DNA of 21,267 bases. Source: JALUUH01 sp964636675 (GTDB taxonomy: Bacteria; Pseudomonadota; Gammaproteobacteria; S012-40). The stretch spans positions 1 to 21,267 of the forward strand of contig CAZWUO010000046.1 in the NCBI GenBank assembly GCA_964636675.1, in the 5' to 3' direction. Below, one piece after another: positions 7,565 to 14,867 of the stretch (positions are counted from its first letter, which is position 1; each line of letters starts with the position of its first letter). The position numbers were made by a program, and so were the translations under genes. Under the pieces are notes generated by a model, which was not told where the DNA came from, searched no databases, and saw only the letters and a list, made by a program, of their open reading frames with translations.

Positions 7565-8655
7565 TGATTGAAATGCTTAAAATTTGGTATGAGAGGCATT
7601 TCTCAAACCCTCAGGTATTGATCTTAGCCGTACTGCTATTAGCGGTGTTCAGTGTGGTTATTTTTTTAGGCAATATGCTGTTGCCGCTGTTGGCAAGTAT
7701 CGTTATTGCGTATTTACTCGAAGAGGGCGTGTTAAGGCTGGAGCGCAAAGGCTTGTCGCGCACGATTGCTGCGATCTTGGTGTTTTTATGCTTTGTATTG
7801 GTGATGGTCGTAGCGACTGTTGGCATGCTGCCATTATTGTCTGAGCAAATCACACAATTTGTTGGCGAGTTACCCAAAATGTTGTTACGTGTTCAGAAAG
7901 CATTATTGGCGCTTCCACAGGTATATCCCGGTTATGTCGATGAAGCCCAAATCCGAGATTTAATGGTTAAAGTGGGTACTGAGTTGGGCGGGTATGGACA
8001 GCATGTATTACAGTTTTCCTTGTCTTCGCTAAAAGGGCTTTTGACCTGGGCCGTTTATTTAATTCTTATCCTTATCCTGGTTTTTTTCTTTCTAAAAGAC
8101 AAGCCGGTCATTGTTTCGTGGTTGACGATGTTTTTACCTGATGAGCGAGTTTTAGTTACTCAAGTGTGGGCTGAAATGGATGATCAGATTGGAAACTATG
8201 TACGCGGAAAAATACTTGAAATTATTATTATTGGTGTTGTTTCATGGGTTGTGTTCGCGGTAATGGGCTTAAATTACGCCGCATTACTGGGTTTGTTGGT
8301 TGGTTTATCCGTATTAGTGCCGTATGTAGGGGCTACTGTTGTTACTGTGCCTGTCGCGATAGTTGCCTTTTTCCAATGGGGTTGGGGGTCTGAGTTTGCG
8401 TATCTCATGTTGGCGTATGGCATTGTGCAAGCCTTGGATGGCAATGTGTTAGTTCCGCTGCTTTTTTCAGAAGCGGTGAATCTTCATCCCGTCGCGATTA
8501 TTATCGCGATTATTGTATTCGGAGGTTTTTGGGGGTTCTGGGGGGTGTTTTTTGCGATTCCTCTTGCCACTCTGGTTAAAGCGGTGCTGAATGCTTGGCC
8601 TACTGCGCCTGAGCATGAGTTAGTACAAACGCCGGGTGAACGAGCTGAGCGTTAA
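7564..8655 (+). CDS. AI-2E family (PerM-like) transporter
   Basis: The 363-residue polytopic inner-membrane protein has hydrophobic segments near residues 17-50, 66-92, 157-177, 216-236, 238-270, 279-300 and 309-340. Between the early and middle segments lies the long polar region typical of the family (about 93-155). Family signatures seen are YVRGKI (212-217), VPYVGA (252-257), L-D-G-N-V-L-V-P-L-L (291-300), V-N-L-H-P-V (305-310) and G-x-W-G-x-W-G (321-327 area). Members move varied small substrates or protons, and the AI-2 label is historical, so the substrate is not predictable. The start overlaps the LysR stop by one base. The last 20 or so residues are polar and poorly conserved. No terminator was seen in the 201 bases after it. 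Confidence 0.9.
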   Translation: MIEMLKIWYERHFSNPQVLILAVLLLAVFSVVIFLGNMLLPLLASIVIAYLLEEGVLRLERKGLSRTIAAILVFLCFVLVMVVATVGMLPLLSEQITQFVGELPKMLLRVQKALLALPQVYPGYVDEAQIRDLMVKVGTELGGYGQHVLQFSLSSLKGLLTWAVYLILILILVFFFLKDKPVIVSWLTMFLPDERVLVTQVWAEMDDQIGNYVRGKILEIIIIGVVSWVVFAVMGLNYAALLGLLVGLSVLVPYVGATVVTVPVAIVAFFQWGWGSEFAYLMLAYGIVQALDGNVLVPLLFSEAVNLHPVAIIIAIIVFGGFWGFWGVFFAIPLATLVKAVLNAWPTAPEHELVQTPGERAER

Positions 8656-8856
8656 CTCGTTGAGTGATGAAGTTTCTGCTTGCCAGTATGATAAATCACG
8701 GTCATCTTTTAGATATTTAATTCATTCCATTTTTTTCGAATTCACCAACACGAAGTTGTCCATATTTTTAATATAATTTATCCTGATATCGCGGGCGTTG
8801 TTACATTGTATTGCAGAATAATAATATGCCAAAAAAATCAAATATAGGAGTATTTA

Positions 8857-10164
8857 ATGCGTGACAAAATGACAATGACAAGCAAAATTTTGATTTGGAT
8901 GGGTGCAGGATTAGTGCTTGGCAGTTTGATCAACGCATTTGCGAGGGATGTTGCGTTTATCAATGACTATTTTGTAAACGGCTTATTCCATGTTGTTGGT
9001 TCGTTATTCATCAGTCTGTTAAAAATGCTGGTTGTTCCATTGGTCACGTTTTCATTGATTTGTGGTGTTGTTGGTATTGGAGATATCAACAAACTCGGTA
9101 GAGTGGGCTTTAAAGCATTTTTACTTTTCATGTTAACGACAGCCTTAGCGATTACCCTGGCAATTTCGGTTGCTACTCTGGTGGGGCCTGGGCAAGGTTT
9201 TGAGCTTGCGGAAGCCTCTAAAAGCGAATTTGTTGCTCCAGCTGCGCCGCCGTTAACTCAGGTTATTATAGATTTGGTGCCGAGTAATCCCATCGCAGCG
9301 TATGCCAATGGCAATATGTTGCAGATTATCTTTTTTACTATTTTATTTGCAGTTTGTATTTTAATGCTGGGGCCAAAGGGCAAGCCGATTGCGGATGGTG
9401 CTGAAAGATTGAATGATGTCATGATGCAAGTGGTTAATGTGGTAATGCATATTGCACCTTACGGAGTATTTGCATTGATGGCAAAAACGTTTTCCGTGCA
9501 AGGCCTCGGATTAATATTGCCAATGATTAGTTATTTCGGTGTAGTCGCAGCTGTGTTGATATTGCATGCTACTGGTACCTTAATGATCTTATTAAAACTG
9601 CTAGGGCGGGTGAGTCCTATGCAGTTTCTACGCAAGCTTAGAACCGTGCAAATTTTTGCCTTCAGTACTTCTAGCTCTAATGCAACCATTCCCGTTACTT
9701 TAAGGGCAACCGAAAAACGCTTAGGCGTAGATAATTCAACGGCTTCTTTCATTGTGCCATTTGGGGCGACGATTAATATGGACGGCACGGCGATTATGCA
9801 GGGTGTGGCAACCGTGTTTATCGCCAATGTCTATGGTATTGAGCTGGGTCTAGCGGGATATTTGACGGTAATAGGGATGGCAGTTTTGGCTTCTATCGGT
9901 ACGGCGGGTGTTCCCGGCGTGGGCTTGATAATGCTCGCGATGGTATTTAATCAAGTTGGTTTACCGATTGAAGGTATCGCCTTGATTATGGGGGTTGACC
10001 GATTACTGGATATGATGCGTACTGCAGTTAATGTGACGGGGGATGCGGCGATTACGACGATTGTCGCGCGCTCAGAAGATAGTATTTCTATGGATGTATT
10101 TAACGATCCAAATGCGGGTCGCGTGGAAGACGTTCATTTACCGCATAAAGAGACCACCGGTTAA
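8857..10164 (+). CDS. Dicarboxylate/acidic amino acid:cation symporter (DAACS)
   Basis: The 435-residue inner-membrane symporter is of the GltP/DctA family. The serine-rich re-entrant loop is STSSSNATIP (270-279), the cation-binding NMDGT is at 307-311, and the second hairpin has G-T-A-G-V-P-G at 348-354. The final helix has D385, R388, N392 and D396, matching D394, R397, N401 and D405 of GltPh. The arginine at 388 binds the side-chain carboxylate of acidic substrates in that family, so glutamate, aspartate or a C4-dicarboxylate is favoured over neutral amino acids. The ATG at 8857 has GGAG at 8847-8850. ExoI follows within 8 bases, so the two are probably co-transcribed, though no functional link is obvious. 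Confidence 0.92.
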   Translation: MRDKMTMTSKILIWMGAGLVLGSLINAFARDVAFINDYFVNGLFHVVGSLFISLLKMLVVPLVTFSLICGVVGIGDINKLGRVGFKAFLLFMLTTALAITLAISVATLVGPGQGFELAEASKSEFVAPAAPPLTQVIIDLVPSNPIAAYANGNMLQIIFFTILFAVCILMLGPKGKPIADGAERLNDVMMQVVNVVMHIAPYGVFALMAKTFSVQGLGLILPMISYFGVVAAVLILHATGTLMILLKLLGRVSPMQFLRKLRTVQIFAFSTSSSNATIPVTLRATEKRLGVDNSTASFIVPFGATINMDGTAIMQGVATVFIANVYGIELGLAGYLTVIGMAVLASIGTAGVPGVGLIMLAMVFNQVGLPIEGIALIMGVDRLLDMMRTAVNVTGDAAITTIVARSEDSISMDVFNDPNAGRVEDVHLPHKETTG

Positions 10165-10172
10165 CGCGAGTG

Positions 10173-11609
10173 ATGGCGCAAAAAAATACATTTTATTGGT
10201 ATGACTACGAGACGTTTGGCGCGAATCCAAAGGTAGATCGGCTCGCCCAATTTGCAGGTATTCGTACCGATATGGATTTGAATGTCATTGGTGAGCCACT
10301 GATGATTTATTGTCAACCCGCCGATGATTTTTTACCGCAACCCGAGGCTTGTTTGATTACCGGTATTACGCCGCAACAAGCCAAACAAGAGGGCTTGCCA
10401 GAAGCCGAATTTATTAACCTGGTTAACCAGCAGTTTGCGGCGCCGAATACGTGTGTTGTAGGTTATAACAATCTGCGTTTTGATGATGAATTTACGCGTT
10501 ATAGTCTTTACCGTAATCTCCATGATCCCTATGCTCGTGAATGGCGTAACGGATGTTCTCGCTGGGATTTAATCGATGTGGTGCGGTTAACGCGTGCGTT
10601 GCGTCCCGAGGGCGTGGTTTGGCCTGTGCATGAAGATGGCTCGCCAAGTATTCGCTTAGAAGACTTAACCCGTGCAAATGGCATTGCGCATGACTCGGCA
10701 CATGATGCGTTATCTGATGTTTATGCAACGATTGCACTGGCTAAACTGATCAAAAAAAAGCAGCCTCGACTCTATGATTATGCTTTTAATCATAGAGGCA
10801 AAAAGAGTGTTTTTTCGGCGTTGAATGTTAATGCGAAAAAACCGGTATTACATATTTCCGGTATGTATCCGTCAGAACGCGGAAATATGGCGCTGGTAAT
10901 ACCGTTGGCAATGCATCCTACGAATAAAAACGGAGTTATCGTTTTTGATTTAAGCGAAAACCCGGAACCACTTTATGCGTTGAGTGCCGAAGAAATAAGT
11001 AAACGCATATTTACCCCGAAAGCGGAGCTTCCGGTCGATGTGATGCGTATTCCATTAAAGACGGTGCATGCCAACAAATGTCCAATTCTTTCGCCGATTA
11101 ACACGTTGTCGCCTGAAATTGCGCAACGTTATGGTATAGATTTGCGTGTTGGTAGACAGCATTTGGAAATAATTAACCGCCGGCCAACGATTGCCAAAAA
11201 GTTACAACAGGTTTTTTCTGAGGCTAAATTTGAGCAGAGTGTTGATCCAGATTTTATGCTCTATGGTGGCTCGTTTTTCAGTGCAAGCGATAGAGAGAGC
11301 ATGGATTATGTCCATACCTTATCGCCCAATGAGCTATTGGGTTACCAAAATGTATTTGAAGATGATCGTTTGCCCGAAATGTTGTTTCGTTATAAGGCGC
11401 GTAACTGGCCTGAAGCATTAACCGACGAAGAGCGGGAAATGTGGCAGGAATTTCGAATGGCCCGATTATCTCAGCCGGAGTCCCAGCAGCTTTTGAGTAT
11501 TGCGGACTATTTTTCTGAAATTGAACGCTTAAGACATGAAAAAACCAGTGAATGCAATATTTCCCTATTAAATGAACTCGCCGAATATGGGCGAGAAATC
11601 ATGCTTTAA
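10173..11609 (+). CDS. sbcB: Exodeoxyribonuclease I
   Basis: This is a 3'-5' single-strand DNA exonuclease of the DEDDh family, used in mismatch repair and recombination. It has 478 residues against 475 in E. coli and matches along its full length. Counting from the ATG at 10173, the catalytic acids are D11 and E13 (in YDYETFG), D104 (in RFDDE), and H177 and D182 (in SAHDALSD). These correspond to D15, E17, D108, H181 and D186 of the E. coli enzyme. The SH3-like and C-terminal helical regions are also present, including an N-Y/W-x-E-A-L-T-type stretch near the end. A GTG three bases earlier is also in frame; ATG was preferred because neither has a strong ribosome binding site and ATG is the commoner start. 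The gene follows the DAACS gene directly. Confidence 0.95.
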   Translation: MAQKNTFYWYDYETFGANPKVDRLAQFAGIRTDMDLNVIGEPLMIYCQPADDFLPQPEACLITGITPQQAKQEGLPEAEFINLVNQQFAAPNTCVVGYNNLRFDDEFTRYSLYRNLHDPYAREWRNGCSRWDLIDVVRLTRALRPEGVVWPVHEDGSPSIRLEDLTRANGIAHDSAHDALSDVYATIALAKLIKKKQPRLYDYAFNHRGKKSVFSALNVNAKKPVLHISGMYPSERGNMALVIPLAMHPTNKNGVIVFDLSENPEPLYALSAEEISKRIFTPKAELPVDVMRIPLKTVHANKCPILSPINTLSPEIAQRYGIDLRVGRQHLEIINRRPTIAKKLQQVFSEAKFEQSVDPDFMLYGGSFFSASDRESMDYVHTLSPNELLGYQNVFEDDRLPEMLFRYKARNWPEALTDEEREMWQEFRMARLSQPESQQLLSIADYFSEIERLRHEKTSECNISLLNELAEYGREIML

Positions 11610-11631
11610 TCCTAAGTGAGTTCGTTATTTA

Positions 11632-11802
11632 TTAAGAAGGTTTATCTTCATCTTCATCCTTGCTCAGAAATAATATTTTTATCATTATATAAAGTACAGC
11701 GATGGTTAAAAATGCGACGACTCCATAAATAAGCCATTGACCAAAATTTTCCCAAGCTTGAGGTGATGTTAATGTGAGGTTTCCATCGGCGTCTTTTTGC
11801 AT
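11632..11802 (-). CDS. Small single-pass membrane protein, 56 residues
   Basis: An ATG at 11802 on the minus strand begins a 56-codon frame with AGGA eight bases upstream (complement of 11811-11814). The protein has a polar start (MQKDADGNLT), an amphipathic stretch with two tryptophans near residues 17 and 23, one transmembrane segment (about 24-46) and an acidic tail (K-D-E-D-E-D-E-D-K-P-S). This organised layout and a good ribosome binding site argue for a real gene despite its size. It is convergent with sbcB, with 22 bases between the stops. I recognise no named family; small proteins of this kind often modulate or stabilise membrane complexes. Confidence 0.6.
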   Translation of the reverse strand: MQKDADGNLTLTSPQAWENFGQWLIYGVVAFLTIAVLYIMIKILFLSKDEDEDKPS

Positions 11803-12252
11803 GCTTTAATTCCTGCTTTTAATCTTGTGAATGTTTATAATTCTTAAAACCATTATTTGCGGATAATGATACTCGACAAGATGGGGTTTGTGTAAATTTC
11901 CTTGCGAGCAGCTATTATTAACTCTCAATTTCTCGGTTGTCTGTGATGAGACATCATCCTATTTTTGTTTAAAATGCAGACAAGTGTATTTTATGCATGA
12001 GATGTTTTTAAAAGATTAAATTGAAGCCTCACTCGGCGAAGTGTATAAGGGGTAACCGTGTATTGTCCATTTTTTTGTAGGTTTTAATCACATTCAATTT
12101 CCTGAGTTATAGCTAGGGTAGTAGGTGCTGTGGCGAGGCGTTTTTTAATAATGAGTTTTTTGTTAAGTTGTTGTTTTTATAGCTATATTCTATATGTAAT
12201 TGTGCTTATTAGGATCTAGCCTATATATTTTAATTGGCAGGGAGGTGTTCTG
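11803..12252. other. Intergenic region between the small membrane gene and the DUF1353 gene
   Basis: This 450-base AT-rich gap separates two divergent genes. It holds a promoter candidate for the DUF1353 gene at 12160-12189 and a strong ribosome binding site, GGAGG at 12241-12245. A small hairpin TGATG-AGA-CATCA lies near 11944-11956. No further coding frame or RNA gene was recognised. Confidence 0.4.
12160..12189 (+). promoter_or_regulatory. Candidate promoter of the DUF1353 gene
   Basis: TTGTTA (12160-12165) and TATATT (12184-12189) are separated by 18 bases, matching four and five of six consensus positions. The predicted start is about 55 bases ahead of the ATG at 12253. Motif match only. 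Confidence 0.35.
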
Positions 12253-13065
12253 ATGGGTTTTGTTCTTCAGTTTTTAGGTTTTTTGGTTTTTTCGTTTCTC
12301 GTCGTTTGGGGGCTGGTAGGAATTTATTATAAATTCAGGCAGGGCAAAATCAAGGCGGCTGGTTTGGTAGTGGATGCATTGGCAATGCCGCAATTACGCC
12401 CAATTTCTATACCTTCTAAAGGGCAGCGAAATGGGTTAGACAGAATTGCAGCATGGATGTTCGAAGTCAGGGAGTGGGAGCTGACCGAGGACTGGCGTTT
12501 CAAGCTGCCAAATGATGGTCCCACGGTTATGTTACACAAGGGCTTTGTGTTTGATGGCGCTTCGATTCCGCGGCCTTTGTGGGGTGTATTAAGTCCAACG
12601 GGCTTATTGTTGGTTCCCGGTGTAATTCATGATTACGCATATCGTTATGAATTTTTATGGCAATTAAACGATGATGATACGGTGTCAAAATACAAAATAG
12701 CCGAAGGCCGTGAGTGTTGGGATACCTTGTTTTTTGAAATTGGAAAAGAAGTTAATGGCTTAACTTTTATCGATAAACTGGCGTACTATGCGGTTAGCAA
12801 GTTTGGTGAAAGTCCTTGGGAAAACAATCGAGACAGAGCCGAGGTATGGGTTAATCCTCGACCGGTCAAAGAAGTGCCCGAAGTGGCGAAATCTGAACAA
12901 GCTGAGGAGTCTGTACCTACTGCTGTTTCTGCGGAAAAAACCGCAGCAGAACCTGGAGTAGAATCTTTTGCAAATACAGAAGTAAATGTTGAAAATATTA
13001 AACAAAATCGCAAAGAAAATCCCAGGGCTAAAAATGCAGAAAAGAAGGAAACGGAATCTGCGTAA
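12253..13065 (+). CDS. Membrane-anchored DUF1353 protein
   Basis: The 270-residue protein starts with one transmembrane helix (about 4-25). Residues about 70-200 carry the DUF1353 hallmarks: G-F-V-F-D-G-A-S-I-P-R near 97-107, then G-V-I-H-D-Y-A-Y-R near 123-131. The family's conserved His-Asp and D-x-A-S-(I/V)-P-R motifs resemble an enzyme active site, but no activity is established. The family is best known from phages and nearby bacterial genes. The C-terminal 65 or so residues are low-complexity, rich in Ala, Glu, Lys and Val, and probably disordered. The ATG at 12253 has GGAGG seven bases upstream. The gene stands alone between a promoter candidate and two terminator-like hairpins. Phage ancestry is possible, but no other phage gene is nearby. 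Confidence 0.8.
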   Translation: MGFVLQFLGFLVFSFLVVWGLVGIYYKFRQGKIKAAGLVVDALAMPQLRPISIPSKGQRNGLDRIAAWMFEVREWELTEDWRFKLPNDGPTVMLHKGFVFDGASIPRPLWGVLSPTGLLLVPGVIHDYAYRYEFLWQLNDDDTVSKYKIAEGRECWDTLFFEIGKEVNGLTFIDKLAYYAVSKFGESPWENNRDRAEVWVNPRPVKEVPEVAKSEQAEESVPTAVSAEKTAAEPGVESFANTEVNVENIKQNRKENPRAKNAEKKETESA

Positions 13066-13087
13066 TTTAAGTTGATGCGTTATTGTT

Positions 13088-13115
13088 AGAGCATACCGGC
13101 CGGTTAATGCTTTTT
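13088..13115 (+). terminator. Rho-independent terminator candidate after the DUF1353 gene
   Basis: AGCAT pairs with ATGCT, and inside that ACC pairs with GGT around GGCC, with a two-base bulge (TA) on the right arm. A run of five T (13111-13115) follows directly. It lies 23 bases past the stop codon, the usual place for an intrinsic terminator. Confidence 0.5.
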
Positions 13116-13128
13116 GTTCAGCGATTTT

Positions 13129-13172
13129 CCTAGGATCAGTTAGGTTAACATCCTGTTGATTCTAGGGTTTTT
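13129..13172 (+). terminator. Second terminator-like hairpin
   Basis: CCTAGGATCA (13129-13138) pairs with TGATTCTAGG (13157-13166) over ten positions with one G-U. An inner AGG/CCT pairing is possible in the loop. A GTTTTTC tract follows the stem. It sits just after the first terminator candidate and may act as a backup. Confidence 0.45.
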
Positions 13173-13235
13173 CTTGTAAATCCTCATTTCTGTCTCCCTT
13201 ATTTCGCAAGCTGCTAGTACATCAACCATATAATA

Positions 13236-13256
13236 TGGCCTAGGTGTACTAGGCCA
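13236..13256. repeat. Perfect 8-base inverted repeat
   Basis: TGGCCTAG (13236-13243) and CTAGGCCA (13249-13256) are perfect inverted copies around GTGTA. No T-run follows directly, so an operator or RNA structure is as likely as a terminator. The CCTAG core is shared with the hairpin at 13129-13166. Confidence 0.5.
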
Positions 13257-13346
13257 ATCCAATGTTTTTTGAAATGAGTTACAAGTCGCAGCGCCTTACT
13301 TGAGTATTTAACTGAGGAGTCAAAGTAAAATAAGCATAGATATTTT

Positions 13347-13430
13347 ATGGTGTTAGCTTCAGATATAGTCACTAATGGGCGATATATTGAGTTAATAACA
13401 GAACAAGGCTCCCCTGCAAAGGTCTCTTAG
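13347..13430 (+). CDS. Possible 27-residue leader peptide of the hybrid kinase
   Basis: An ATG at 13347 opens a 27-codon frame whose TAG overlaps the GTG start of the kinase by one base (TAGTG), the arrangement of coupled translation. The peptide is unremarkable, and no ribosome binding site lies at a normal distance. It could be chance, a leader, or the remnant of a longer upstream protein. Confidence 0.2.
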   Translation: MVLASDIVTNGRYIELITEQGSPAKVS

Positions 13431-14815
13431 TGAAAGATGAATTAAAAATATTAGAGCGCCAGTTACAACGCGAGCGGGCAGCAAGAAAGGATGCAGAAAA
13501 ACGTTTAAAAATTAAAAGTCGTGCCTTAGATAAATCTCACTTGGAGCTGAAAAATGTGCTTCAGAAAATGGACGAACTCGTAATAGAACGAACGAGAAAT
13601 TTATCATTGGCACTCGATAAGGCGAACCAATCCAATCATGCCAAGTCGCAGTTTCTTGCAAATATGAGTCATGAAATACGTACGCCGATGAATGCCGTCC
13701 TTGGGATGAGCTACCTTGTGCTGCAAACGGGTCTTAATTCTAAGCAGAAAAAATATATTAGTATAGTTCATGGTGCAGCAGAATCATTGTTGCAAATAAT
13801 TAACGATATTTTAGATTTTTCAAAAATCGAGGCGGGTAAAATCCTCCTCGATGAAAGTGAATTTGAATTAGTTGATGTACTTGAGCGATTGCCAAAACTT
13901 TTAGGCATGGAGTTGCTCGAAAAAAATGTTGTATTGAAAATTGTAGTGGATGACAAGGTGCCTTCACTGCTTATTGGTGATTCATTGAGGCTGAGTCAGG
14001 TTCTTATTAATCTTGGAAACAATGCGCTAAAGTTTACTGAGCAAGGTGTGGTTTTGATCTCAGTGAGCGTGGAGGAACAATGGACTAACAAGTTGTTACT
14101 GCATTTTGTGGTGAGTGATAATGGAATTGGCATTACTGCCGAGCAGAAAGCTAGGTTGTTTGATGAGTTTTCCCAGGCAGATAGTTCGATTACCCGCAAA
14201 TACGGAGGATCAGGACTTGGTTTAGCTATTGCAAAAAACTTGGTTCAGCTACTCGGGGGGGATATATGGGTTGAAAGTGAAGTGAATCGAGGGAGTGATT
14301 TTCATTTTACGATTTGTTTGCGTTGTGCTGAGCAGCATTTTCAGAAAAATGTGGATAGTAAAAATAATTTAAAATTGAATAATGATAATCATGCGAAGAG
14401 CAATGAGCTAAATCAGGATCAAGATGAAATTAGTTTCAAAAATTGTTGTATATTGGTCGTCGATGATAATAAAATAAATCGCATGGTTGCAAGAGGGTTT
14501 TTGGAAAATATTGGCATAAGCGTCGACACGAGGAGTAGTGGCAAGGAAGCGATTGCAGCTGTTCAGGAAAAATCTTATGACGCGATTATAATGGATATTC
14601 AAATGCCCGGGATGGATGGGATCGACGCTACTCGGGAAATTAGAGCGCTGGGGGGAAGATTTTCTGATCTTCCAATTATTGCGATGACGGCAAATGCTTT
14701 TCCAGAAGACGTGGAGAGAAGTCTCGCTGCAGGAATGAATGACCACCTAAGCAAGCCGGTTAATCCGCAAAAATTTAGTCAGGCATTGTCAAGATATATA
14801 GTATCAAAGCCGTAA
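13430..14815 (+). CDS. Soluble hybrid sensor histidine kinase with receiver domain
   Basis: The 461-residue protein has no transmembrane segment. Residues 1 to about 68 form a charged coiled coil. A HisKA domain follows, with phospho-acceptor H81 in MSHEIRTPMNA. The ATPase domain has the N box (N194-x-G-N-N-A-L-K-F-T), the G1 box D230-N-G-I-G-I, and G-G-S-G-L-G-L near 259-265. After a polar Asn/Asp/Lys-rich linker (about 305-335) comes a receiver domain with D345-D346, phospho-acceptor D389, T420 and K442. The kinase is complete, but no PAS, GAF or other sensor was recognised; the signal may arrive through the coiled coil or a partner protein. The GTG at 13430 has AAGG seven bases ahead. No output regulator is encoded next to it. 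Confidence 0.93.
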   Translation: MKDELKILERQLQRERAARKDAEKRLKIKSRALDKSHLELKNVLQKMDELVIERTRNLSLALDKANQSNHAKSQFLANMSHEIRTPMNAVLGMSYLVLQTGLNSKQKKYISIVHGAAESLLQIINDILDFSKIEAGKILLDESEFELVDVLERLPKLLGMELLEKNVVLKIVVDDKVPSLLIGDSLRLSQVLINLGNNALKFTEQGVVLISVSVEEQWTNKLLLHFVVSDNGIGITAEQKARLFDEFSQADSSITRKYGGSGLGLAIAKNLVQLLGGDIWVESEVNRGSDFHFTICLRCAEQHFQKNVDSKNNLKLNNDNHAKSNELNQDQDEISFKNCCILVVDDNKINRMVARGFLENIGISVDTRSSGKEAIAAVQEKSYDAIIMDIQMPGMDGIDATREIRALGGRFSDLPIIAMTANAFPEDVERSLAAGMNDHLSKPVNPQKFSQALSRYIVSKP

Positions 14816-14867
14816 CGCTTCAGGCCAGTAAGGCAGTTCGGAGCATGGTTCTCATCGAGATGATTTA

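Larger units (their letters stand above)
13066..13429. other. Hairpin-rich intergenic region before the hybrid kinase
   Basis: This 364-base gap contains three separate stem-loops (13088-13115, 13129-13172 and 13236-13256) and a possible 27-codon leader frame at 13347-13430. The first two fit tandem termination of the DUF1353 transcript. No clear -35/-10 pair for the kinase was found. Confidence 0.45.
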
